Positions 1-6,029 of a stretch of DNA of 8,557 nt are shown piece after piece. The notes under the pieces were generated by a model. The model did no database searches. It had not been told where the DNA came from and worked only from the letters and a program-made list of their open reading frames with translations. Positions within the stretch are counted from its first letter, which is position 1. Each line of letters starts with the position of its first letter. Position numbers and translations under genes: made by a program. The stretch is from Verrucomicrobiota bacterium. GTDB lineage: Bacteria > Verrucomicrobiota > Verrucomicrobiia > Opitutales > UBA953. Where the stretch lies: NCBI GenBank assembly GCA_005798925.1, contig SYID01000221.1:1-8557 (forward strand), read 5' to 3'.

Positions 1-1214
1 CGGTGCTCATCGGCGGATTCATCATCACCGCCGGACACTACGCCCTCGCGTTCGATTCCGTGCCGACGTTCTACGCCGGCCTGATCCTGATCGCGCTCGG
101 CACCGGCCTCCTCAAGCCGAGCATCAGCACGATGGTCGGCGGAATCTATTCGCACGGCGACGCCCGGCGCGACGCCGTCTTCTCTCTCTTCTACATGGGC
201 ATCAACCTCGGCGCATTCGCGGCGCCGCTGGTCGTGGGCTGGCTGGCGCAAGGCGAGACGTTCAAGGCCATGCTCGGCGGCTGGGGGCTGGACCCGACGC
301 ATAGCTGGCACTGGGGCTTCGGCGCGGCCGGCATCGGGATGACCTTCGGCATGATCGTCTACCTGCGACGCCTGCATTGGCTGTCGCACGTCGGCCAGGC
401 GCCGGACGCGGGCACGCCGCGGCCTTGGCTCGGGCTCACGCTGGTGACGTTCGGCACCGGCGCGCTCCTCGCCGTGATGATCGCGTCGGACTATGTCGCC
501 TGGATCAACCCCGTCGTCTACGCGCTCCCTGTCGTCGGGATCGTCTGGTTCGGGGTCCTACGTCAGGACGATGACAGCCGGCGCATCGCGGCCATCCTCG
601 TGTTCTTCGTGTGCGCCATCCTGTTCTGGGCGGTCTTCGAGCAGGCCGGCTCTTCGCTCACCTTGTTCGCCGACGAACTCACGCGCAACGAACTGTTCGG
701 CCACCCCTTCCCTTCGTCGTGGTTCCAGTCCGTGAACTCGCTGTTCATCCTGGCGCTCGCGCCGCTGTTCGCATGGCTCTGGGTGCGGCTGCGTGAGCAG
801 CAGCCCTCGATGCCCATGAAGTTCGTCTGGGGCCTCGTCTGCCTCGGGCTCTCGTTCGCCCTGCTCGTCCCGGCGGCGAAGCTCACCGCCGAGGGCAAGG
901 TCAGCCCGTGGTGGCTGATCGCGGTGTATTTCCTGCAGACCATCGGGGAACTCTGCCTCAGCCCCGTCGGCCTCAGCGCGATGACCAAGCTCGCGCCGGC
1001 CAAGCTCGCCGGGCTCGTCATGGGCGTCTGGTTCCTCGGCACCGCGCTGGGCAACAAGCTCGCCGGCGTGGTCGCCGCCGAATTCAACGCCAAGGACCCG
1101 CAGGCGCTCGCGCGCTTCTTCTGGCAGCAAGCGCTGCTCGTCGGCGGCCTGACCGTCCTGTTGTTGGTGCTGGTCCCCTGGGTGCGCCGCCTGACCGGCG
1201 AGACGCCGCGCTGA
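1..1214 (+). CDS. POT/PTR2-family proton-dependent oligopeptide symporter (5' end outside window)
   Basis: Inner-membrane transporter of the major facilitator superfamily that imports di- and tripeptides with protons. The frame is open from the left edge, and 403 codons are visible from the first complete codon at position 3. Family members are usually about 450-500 residues, so roughly the first 80 (TM1-TM2, with the ExxERFxYYG-type motif) are missing. Visible marks, numbered from position 3: the TM4 segment GTGLLKPSIS with the conserved Lys38; the PTR2 signature FxxFYMGINLGAF; the TM7 segment FWAVFEQAGSSL with Glu213; and the TM10 segment GELCLSPVGLS with Glu316, the acidic residue expected to bind the peptide amino terminus. 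Many hydrophobic segments follow one another to the C-terminus. The usual Asn after Lys-Pro in TM4 is Ser40 here. The family call is firm; substrate preference cannot be read. The next gene starts one base after the stop, so the two are probably cotranscribed. Confidence 0.93.
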   Translation, partial: VLIGGFIITAGHYALAFDSVPTFYAGLILIALGTGLLKPSISTMVGGIYSHGDARRDAVFSLFYMGINLGAFAAPLVVGWLAQGETFKAMLGGWGLDPTHSWHWGFGAAGIGMTFGMIVYLRRLHWLSHVGQAPDAGTPRPWLGLTLVTFGTGALLAVMIASDYVAWINPVVYALPVVGIVWFGVLRQDDDSRRIAAILVFFVCAILFWAVFEQAGSSLTLFADELTRNELFGHPFPSSWFQSVNSLFILALAPLFAWLWVRLREQQPSMPMKFVWGLVCLGLSFALLVPAAKLTAEGKVSPWWLIAVYFLQTIGELCLSPVGLSAMTKLAPAKLAGLVMGVWFLGTALGNKLAGVVAAEFNAKDPQALARFFWQQALLVGGLTVLLLVLVPWVRRLTGETPR

Positions 1215-1215
1215 G

Positions 1216-1686
1216 ATGAACACCGGGAGCGCGAGATTCGGGCGCGTGCCGACGGGCAAGCTGATCGCCTTCGCGGCCGTGGGCATGTGCTTCTTCGGAG
1301 GGTGGCTGGGCTGGTGCGCGACGATCCAGTTCGCCGGAGTCCAGGCCCAAGCCGAGATCGTCGAGACCTATGAGAAACGGCATCGCCGCAAACGCGGAAG
1401 GTCCTATGCGGAGACCTACGGAGTGGTGCGCTGCATCGACCAGGAAGGGCGGGCGCACACGGATGAAGTCCGGCTGAACGGGGGCGAGGTGCGCGGCCAT
1501 AAAATCCCCGTACGTTACCTGCCGTCCCGGCCGGAGGACATCCGGCGGGACGAATTCTGGGACATCTGGGGCCTGGCCGTGCTGTCGGGCGGCGTGTTCG
1601 CGCTCATCGTCTTCCTGATCTGGCTGGCGGAGGGATTCCGTCGCCAAGGCGCTCCGAACGACCCCTTCGGCCAACGGCCGTCTTGA
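1216..1686 (+). CDS. DUF3592-like small membrane protein
   Basis: A 156-residue protein of unknown function. It has two predicted membrane segments (about residues 16-37 and 117-138) flanking a soluble loop of about 80 residues. The loop carries a basic patch (KRHRRKRGR, 54-62), then a beta-rich stretch ending in G-H-K-I-P-V-R-Y-L-P-S-R-P-E-D. This resembles the DUF3592 pattern, in which a short extracytoplasmic domain ends with a 'V-x-Y-x-P-x-x-P' segment before the second helix. The DUF call rests on remembered pattern, not a profile search. The ATG lies one base after the TGA of the peptide transporter (TGA-G-ATG), which suggests translational coupling and cotranscription. A role tied to the transporter is only a guess. 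The gene ends 6 bases before the convergent exonuclease gene. Confidence 0.72.
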   Translation: MNTGSARFGRVPTGKLIAFAAVGMCFFGGWLGWCATIQFAGVQAQAEIVETYEKRHRRKRGRSYAETYGVVRCIDQEGRAHTDEVRLNGGEVRGHKIPVRYLPSRPEDIRRDEFWDIWGLAVLSGGVFALIVFLIWLAEGFRRQGAPNDPFGQRPS

Positions 1687-1704
1687 GCGGACTCAGAGGT
1701 CCGC
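1687..1704. terminator. Inverted repeat at convergent gene ends (possible bidirectional terminator)
   Basis: GCGGAC (1687-1692) and GTCCGC (1699-1704) form a perfect 6-bp stem with a 6-base loop. It begins immediately after the TGA of the DUF3592-like gene and overlaps the last codons of the convergent exonuclease gene. Position and GC content suit a bidirectional terminator hairpin. Neither side has a clear T-run, so it is not a canonical intrinsic terminator, and a chance dyad in GC-rich DNA is possible. Confidence 0.33.
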
Positions 1705-2460
1705 CTGCACGCGTACCGACACCGGACAGTGGTCCGAACCGGCGACCTGGTCATGGATGTCCGGCTGGGAATACTTCAGGCCGGCGGAAGTCAGGCAATA
1801 ATCCAGCCGCCAGCCGATGTTCCGGGCCCGGATGCCGGGGCGGTAGGACCACCAGCTGTAGCGCCGGGCGAGGGTCGGATGCTGCGCGCGGAACGTGTCC
1901 GTGAAGCCGTGCTGATCGAGCAGCTGGCCGAAAGATTCGCGCTCCTCGTCGGTGAAGCCGGCGTTGCGGCGGTTCGTGGACGGGTTGGCCAGGTCGATCT
2001 CGGCGTGGGCGACGTTGAGGTCGCCGCAGACGACGACCGGCTTCTTCTTCGCGAGACGCGCGAGGTATCTGCGGAAATCGGCGTCCCACCGCAGACGATA
2101 GTCGAGGCGCTCGAGTTCGCGCTGGGAATTCGGGACGTAGGCGCTGACCACGAACAGGCCGTTGAACTCCGCCGTCACCACGCGGCCTTCGGGCGGGTGG
2201 TCGCCGGGGAAATCCGTGGCGACGGAAAGCGGCGCGGCCTTGGAGAGCACCGCGGTGCCGGAGTAGCCTTTCTTCTCGGCCTCGTGCCAGAACTGGTGCG
2301 GGAAAGCCAGGCCGAGCGTCGACGCGACGGTCGTCTCGCATTTGGTCTCCTGCAGGCAGAGGACGTCGGGGTCGGCGGACGCGATGAAATCAGCGAGTCC
2401 CTTGCCAAGGGCGGAGCGGACGCCGTTGACGTTCCAAGAATAGATCTTCGCGTGACTCAC
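1693..2460 (-). CDS. xth: Exodeoxyribonuclease III / AP endonuclease (XthA/ExoA family)
   Basis: Mg-dependent AP endonuclease and 3'-5' exonuclease of base-excision repair, 255 residues (E. coli XthA has 268). The endonuclease/exonuclease/phosphatase fold motifs are all present in order: SWNVNGVR with Asn10 and Asn12; LQETK with the metal ligand Glu38; SAYVPN with Tyr108; GDLNVAH with Asp147 and Asn149; YSWWSYR; GWRLDY; and GSDHCPV with Asp243 and His244. The start chosen is GTG at 2460, the only sensible codon just ahead of the IYSWNVNG core strand. The frame stays open upstream to 2703, but that extension is Arg/Pro-rich out-of-frame reading of the preceding gene. The gene is last in a minus-strand cluster after guaB and an uncharacterised gene, 7 bases from the latter, and no good Shine-Dalgarno sequence is visible. 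No key residue is missing. Confidence 0.95.
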   Translation of the reverse strand: MSHAKIYSWNVNGVRSALGKGLADFIASADPDVLCLQETKCETTVASTLGLAFPHQFWHEAEKKGYSGTAVLSKAAPLSVATDFPGDHPPEGRVVTAEFNGLFVVSAYVPNSQRELERLDYRLRWDADFRRYLARLAKKKPVVVCGDLNVAHAEIDLANPSTNRRNAGFTDEERESFGQLLDQHGFTDTFRAQHPTLARRYSWWSYRPGIRARNIGWRLDYCLTSAGLKYSQPDIHDQVAGSDHCPVSVRVQADL

Positions 2461-2467
2461 GGACGGG

Positions 2468-3403
2468 TCACTTGAAGAGCTGGTTGATCTTGCGATCGAG
2501 GTCCTGGGCTTTCTCGGCTTCCTTCGAGCCACCGGCCGGAGCGGCCGGGGTCGCCGGAACCGGGGCGGGCTCGACGACGGCGGGGGCGACCGGAAGGGCC
2601 GGCGCCGCCGGAACCGGGGCGGACGACGGCGCCGGCGCCGCCGAGGATGGAACGGCCGGGGCCGGCACAACCGAAGGCGTTTCCTCGGCGGGCTTCTTGC
2701 CAAAGAGCACGTTGACGCGCTCCTCCAAAGTCAGGGGACCCTTGGGCTTGGCGGCGACGGCCGGGGCGGGCGCGGCCGGCTCAGGGATCGGCGCCGGGGC
2801 GGGCTCGGCGGAAACCGCGACGGCGGAAGCGGCGAGGGGCGAATCCAGTTTCGTGCCCTTGCTGACCAGTTCGGCGACGCGCTTGGCAAGTTCCGCGGTG
2901 AAGTCGGTCAACGTGCTTTTGATCTCGAATTTCGCGCCCTTGGCGCGGACTTCGAGGTTACCATCGGCGAGGACCTTGGTGAGCTGCAGCACGGCGCCGG
3001 CTTCGAGCGCCAGATCCTGCACCTTCTTTCCATCGACGACGACGGCGACCGTCGTGGCCGATTTCGTCGTGACCGCCGTGGGCCAGGTGATGAGATTCTT
3101 GGATAGGTAGGCGAAATCCAAAGCCGGTTCGGGCCCGGCAGGCCCGGCGGACGCGACGGGCGCGACGGGTTGCGCCGCGACGACAGGTTGCGCGGACGGG
3201 GTTTCTTTCGTCGGCTTCGGGACCGACGCGGGCGCGGCGGCGACGGCCGGGGCCGGCTTGGTCCCGCCGAACTCCACAGGCCTGACCGGGGTGTCGCCGC
3301 GGCTCACCACGACCTGGAAGCCCGGCGCGAAGAACAGGATGCCTCCGGCGCCGACGAGCGCGCCGAAGAAGAAAAGGAGGAGACCTCGGAAGAATGCGGC
3401 CAT
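2468..3403 (-). CDS. Uncharacterised membrane-anchored protein with SH3-like segment and Pro/Ala-rich linkers
   Basis: A 311-residue protein I cannot assign to a named family. Residues 4-26 form one strongly hydrophobic helix (anchor or uncleaved signal). Residues about 47-93 are a Pro/Ala/Val-rich linker. Residues about 95-165 are a compact beta-rich segment with a 'W-P-x-x-V-T' start and D-G-K-K-V, L-T-K-V and L-E-V-R strands, which looks SH3-like and recalls WP-containing domains in Verrucomicrobiota proteins. A short amphipathic stretch (166-184) follows, then a second Pro/Ala linker (about 192-222), a motif LEERVNVLF (226-234), a third linker (about 239-292) and a C-terminal LDRKINQLFK (302-311). 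The last two short segments are similar to each other. The ATG at 3403 opens straight into the hydrophobic helix. Gaps of 7 bases to guaB upstream and to xth downstream indicate one transcript. Membrane topology cannot be decided from the sequence. Confidence 0.8.
   Translation of the reverse strand: MAAFFRGLLLFFFGALVGAGGILFFAPGFQVVVSRGDTPVRPVEFGGTKPAPAVAAAPASVPKPTKETPSAQPVVAAQPVAPVASAGPAGPEPALDFAYLSKNLITWPTAVTTKSATTVAVVVDGKKVQDLALEAGAVLQLTKVLADGNLEVRAKGAKFEIKSTLTDFTAELAKRVAELVSKGTKLDSPLAASAVAVSAEPAPAPIPEPAAPAPAVAAKPKGPLTLEERVNVLFGKKPAEETPSVVPAPAVPSSAAPAPSSAPVPAAPALPVAPAVVEPAPVPATPAAPAGGSKEAEKAQDLDRKINQLFK
2474..2728 (-). repeat. Duplicated short peptide motif L-x-x-[RK]-[VI]-N-x-L-F
   Basis: Within the uncharacterised protein, codons 226-234 (2702-2728) encode LEERVNVLF and codons 302-310 (2474-2500) encode LDRKINQLF. 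Both are followed by Lys, or by Gly-Lys-Lys in the first copy. They are charged amphipathic islands, alone between long Pro/Ala-rich linkers, and the second forms the very C-terminus. The similarity is read directly. A role as a paired docking or helix motif is inference. Confidence 0.6.
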
Positions 3404-3410
3404 GGGATGC

Positions 3411-4985
3411 TCAGGAACCCGCCTTGATTTCGATGACGTCGTGCGGGGCGGCTTCGCGCTGGCCGGCGGGCGTCACGCGGATGTAGCGGGCGCGCTTGCG
3501 GTGCTCGGCGAGATTGGCGGCGCCGAGGTAACCGAGGCCGCTCTGGATGCCGCCGGCGAGGGTGCCCAGCACCTGGTCGACCGTGCCGGAGACCTCCTTG
3601 AGCGCTTCGATGCCTTCGGCCGCGACCTTGCCGAACTTGCCGTTGGCGGAGTGGCCGTAGCGGGCGGCCGAACCCTTGCGCATGGCCTCATGCGAACCCA
3701 TGCCGCGGTATTCCTTGTAGGTCTTGCCGTTGATCTCCATCAGCTTGCCCGGCGCTTCGCGCGAACCGGCGAGGAGGCCGCCGAGGATGACCGCGTCGGC
3801 GAGCGTGAGCGCCTTGACGATGTCGCCGCTCTTGGTGATGCCGCCGTCGGCGAGGAGGCGCACGCCCTTCCTGGCGGCGGCGCGGGAGGCGACGTAGAGG
3901 GCGGTGAGCTGCGGGATGCCGACGCCCGCGACGATGCGGGTCGTGCAGATGGAGCCGGGGCCCTGGCCGATCTTGACGGTATCGGCGCCGGCGGCGGCGA
4001 GGAACTCGACGCCTTCGCCGCTGGTGACGTTGCCGGCGATGAGCGTGATGTGCTTATGCGACTTGCGGAGGAGGCGGAGCGCGTCGCCTACGCCCTTGGT
4101 GTGGCCATGGGCGGTGGAGATCGCGAGGGCGTCGGCGCCTTCGGCGATGAGCGCGCCGACGTGGCTGAGCAGGCGGGGGCGGTCGATTTCGCCGTCGGCC
4201 GTGCGCGGGACGGAGATGGCGACGCCGACGCGCAGACGGAAGTCCGCGTCGCGGGTCGGCCGGACGTGCGCGCGGGATTCCTCGGAGATGCGCTCGATGT
4301 CACTCAGCGTGAAGAGGCCGCGGAGGCGGTTCTTGGCGTCCACGACCAGGAGCTTGTTCTGGCCGACGTGGTCGGAGAACTTGCGGTCGGCGGTGGCGAT
4401 CGGGTCCTTGCCGAGGTCCTTCTCCGCGACGGTGAAGACCTTGTCGCGAGGGATCATGACGGCGACGACCTTGCGCTGGCCGTGGCGCTCCTTGACGGCG
4501 CTGCCGGGCAGGAGTCCCAGGAGCGTGCCGTCGGCGGAGGTGACGGGGAAGGTGCTGAAAGCCAGGCCGTCGCGTTCGATGCGGGCGAGGACTTCGGCGA
4601 TGGTGTCGTCGGCCGAGACGACGGCGGGGTCGCCGATCATCCCGTGGATGTGGTTCTTCACCCGGCGGACCTCGGCGACCTGGTCGGCCTCCGACATGTT
4701 ATAGTGGAGGAGGCCGAGCCCGCCGTTGAGGGCCATGGCGATGGCCATGCGGTGCTCCGTGACCGTGTCCATGTCGGACGAGACGATCGGGAGGGACAGC
4801 GGCAGGGCGTCGGACAAGGCCGAGTCGAGGCGCGTCATGCGGGGCAGGACCTCGGAGTAGCGGGTGGCCAGGGAGACGTCGTCGTAGGTCAGGCCGAGGC
4901 CGGCGTTGGCGGGGAAGAATTCGTCCGCGGACAGATAGAAGCGTTCGTCGAGGGAAACGCGGCCCTTGGATTTCGAGGAGGCCAT
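3411..4985 (-). CDS. guaB: IMP dehydrogenase (with CBS pair)
   Basis: NAD-dependent oxidation of IMP to XMP, the committed step of guanine nucleotide synthesis, in the cytoplasm. Length is 524 residues from ATG 4985, slightly long for the family (about 480-515); an in-frame ATG at 5036 would add 17 unlikely residues and cross the putative promoter. The N-terminal barrel strand reads LTYDDV. A CBS pair spans roughly residues 120-250. The catalytic loop is GPGSICTTR with Cys347, followed by GVGIPQ, ADGGI, the YRGMGS segment, a flap with the Arg-Tyr pair (SAARYG) and AAEGIE. These flap marks favour IMP dehydrogenase over GMP reductase. Oddities: the NAD-contacting Asp before the 'AHGH' motif is Ser290 (A-I-S-T-A-H-G-H); the phosphate-site Gly-Ser is Gly402-Gly403 in GGLLAG; and the usual SAAMDTVTE reads SSDMDTVTE. 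It is first in the cluster with the anchored protein and xth, and divergent from menC. Confidence 0.94.
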   Translation of the reverse strand: MASSKSKGRVSLDERFYLSADEFFPANAGLGLTYDDVSLATRYSEVLPRMTRLDSALSDALPLSLPIVSSDMDTVTEHRMAIAMALNGGLGLLHYNMSEADQVAEVRRVKNHIHGMIGDPAVVSADDTIAEVLARIERDGLAFSTFPVTSADGTLLGLLPGSAVKERHGQRKVVAVMIPRDKVFTVAEKDLGKDPIATADRKFSDHVGQNKLLVVDAKNRLRGLFTLSDIERISEESRAHVRPTRDADFRLRVGVAISVPRTADGEIDRPRLLSHVGALIAEGADALAISTAHGHTKGVGDALRLLRKSHKHITLIAGNVTSGEGVEFLAAAGADTVKIGQGPGSICTTRIVAGVGIPQLTALYVASRAAARKGVRLLADGGITKSGDIVKALTLADAVILGGLLAGSREAPGKLMEINGKTYKEYRGMGSHEAMRKGSAARYGHSANGKFGKVAAEGIEALKEVSGTVDQVLGTLAGGIQSGLGYLGAANLAEHRKRARYIRVTPAGQREAAPHDVIEIKAGS

Positions 4986-5005
4986 GAGTGGTCGGTTTCC
5001 CCAAA

Positions 5006-5032
5006 GGGTGTTAGGCACCCCCCGAGAGGGTG
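5006..5032. promoter_or_regulatory. Tripartite GGGTG/CACCC dyad over the guaB promoter (possible operator)
   Basis: GGGTG (5006-5010), CACCC (5016-5020) and GGGTG (5028-5032) are alternating complementary 5-mers. The central CACCC can pair with either flank: a 5-base loop (TTAGG) on one side, 7 bases on the other. The left dyad covers the putative -10 of guaB and the right copy touches its -35. This could be a repressor site or simply GC-rich coincidence; no known operator consensus is recognised. Confidence 0.3.
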
Positions 5033-5036
5033 GCAA
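5008..5036 (-). promoter_or_regulatory. Candidate sigma70-type promoter for guaB
   Basis: On the minus strand TTGCCA (5036-5031) is separated by 17 bases from TAACAC (5013-5008). The -35 box matches the consensus at 5 of 6 positions and the -10 box at only 3 of 6. Transcription would begin near 5001, giving a leader of about 16 bases before the guaB ATG at 4985. No strong Shine-Dalgarno sequence lies in that leader. Position supports it; the weak -10 keeps confidence low. Confidence 0.35.
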
Positions 5037-5047
5037 ATTGATTTTGC
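5033..5047. promoter_or_regulatory. GCAAA-N5-TTTGC inverted repeat upstream of menC
   Basis: GCAAA (5033-5037) and TTTGC (5043-5047) are perfect inverted arms around TTGAT, and a further TTTGC lies at 5051-5055. This is the AT-richest patch of the divergent region and lies 15-37 bases before the menC start, where a promoter or operator for menC-menE would be expected. No convincing -35/-10 pair for menC was found, so the role is a guess. Confidence 0.25.
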
Positions 5048-5069
5048 GACTTTGCGGCGATTGCCGACG

Positions 5070-6029
5070 ATGGGAGTCATGAACGGCGGAAAATTCGAGT
5101 TTCTGCGGGTGCGACGTCGGTTCCGGCAGCCGCTGACGACCGGCGCCGGCACGATCGACGCCGTGGACCGCGTGTTGCTCCGCACCGAAGACGAAACCGG
5201 GGTCGGCTTCGGCGAAGCCGCCCCATGGCCGGGCTTCCCGACGGAGTCATGCGACGAGATCGCGGAGGTGCTGCGGTCGGCGCGCGGCGGCCTCTCGCAC
5301 CTGCGGGCGTCGGTCGACGCCGCCGGCGCCGCCCTGCCCTGCCTGCGCGCCGCGCTGTCCTCGTGCGCCCACTGGACCGAGATCGCCGCCTTCGCCGGCG
5401 GCCTGCCCTGCGCAGGGCTGCTCACGCTTCCGAACACGGAAAACATCAGGGAGAAGGCGGCGCAGGGCTACCGTGTGCTCAAGTGCAAGCTCACCGCCGC
5501 GACCGAGGCCGCCGAACTCGGCGCGCTCATCGCCGCGGCCCCGGCCGGGCTGACGTTCCGCCTCGACGCCAACGGCGCGCTGACGCTGGAGCAGGCGCGC
5601 GCCTGGGCCGAGTTCGCGCGGGCGCATCCCGCCGTCGAGTTCATCGAGCAGCCCTTGCCGGTCGGCCACCCCGGCTATGCCTCGCTCGGCGCCGACAAGG
5701 TCGCGCTCGACGAATCTTTCCTGACGCCGGGCGGGCCGGATTGGGCCGGGCCGATCGTCGTCAAACCCGCGCTGGCCGGGGACTGGGACGCCTTGCTGCG
5801 CTGGCGGCGGGGGCGACCCGGCAAGGTCGTCTACTCGTCGGTCTTCGAGACCGCGATCGGCCGGCAGGCCGCGCTCTGGCTCGCCGCCCAGGATCCGGCC
5901 GCGGGCACGGTCGGCTTCGACACCCTAGGGCGCTTCGAGATGGACGGTCGCGACCGTCACGAGACGGGTCCGCTGGCCCGCGGCCGGCTCGACCTCGCCT
6001 GGGGCGAACTGTGGAAAGAAATGGCATGA
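5070..6029 (+). CDS. menC: o-Succinylbenzoate synthase (MenC, enolase superfamily)
   Basis: Dehydrates SHCHC to o-succinylbenzoate in menaquinone synthesis; cytoplasmic. Length is 319 residues, normal for MenC. The N-terminal capping domain carries the RRFRQPLTTGAG segment near residues 14-25. The barrel holds the complete catalytic set: the K-x-K pair in VLKCKL (Lys138, Lys140), three metal ligands in RLDANG (Asp166), EFIEQPL (Glu193) and ALDES (Asp214), and the acid/base Lys232 in VVKPAL. The order and spacing match MenC (E. coli Lys133, Asp161, Glu190, Asp213, Lys235) rather than other enolase-superfamily enzymes. The start is ambiguous between ATG 5070 and ATG 5079; GGGAG at 5072-5076 lies only 2 bases before the second, and neither has a well-spaced Shine-Dalgarno. 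The same frame is open far upstream, but that is antisense guaB. The stop overlaps the menE start as ATGA, indicating an operon. Confidence 0.93.
   Translation: MGVMNGGKFEFLRVRRRFRQPLTTGAGTIDAVDRVLLRTEDETGVGFGEAAPWPGFPTESCDEIAEVLRSARGGLSHLRASVDAAGAALPCLRAALSSCAHWTEIAAFAGGLPCAGLLTLPNTENIREKAAQGYRVLKCKLTAATEAAELGALIAAAPAGLTFRLDANGALTLEQARAWAEFARAHPAVEFIEQPLPVGHPGYASLGADKVALDESFLTPGGPDWAGPIVVKPALAGDWDALLRWRRGRPGKVVYSSVFETAIGRQAALWLAAQDPAAGTVGFDTLGRFEMDGRDRHETGPLARGRLDLAWGELWKEMA

Noticed and set aside
558..1286. 242-codon minus-strand frame opposite the peptide transporter
   Set aside because: Charged low-complexity translation lying opposite a clear POT-family membrane protein.
1729..2475. 248-codon plus-strand frame antisense to xth
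   Set aside because: No recognisable motifs; it mirrors the conserved exonuclease III on the other strand.
2461..2703. Upstream extension of the exonuclease frame
   Set aside because: It encodes Arg/Pro low-complexity sequence that is the preceding gene read in another frame. The exonuclease core begins with the strand after GTG 2460.
2520..2840. GCC/GGC-rich repetitive stretch as a possible DNA repeat element
   Set aside because: The repetition follows codons for Pro and Ala in the linker regions of the anchored protein, without a regular DNA repeat unit.
4986..5036. Purine riboswitch or attenuator in front of guaB
   Set aside because: If the candidate promoter is right, the leader is only about 16 bases; no conserved purine-riboswitch core or T-run terminator is visible.
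3258..5069. Very long plus-strand open frame, antisense to guaB and in frame with menC
   Set aside because: Its translation is a repetitive Ala/Gly/Asp/Val/Arg-rich sequence with no motifs, and it lies exactly opposite the well-conserved guaB. It is an effect of GC-rich codon bias; menC starts only at 5070 or 5079.
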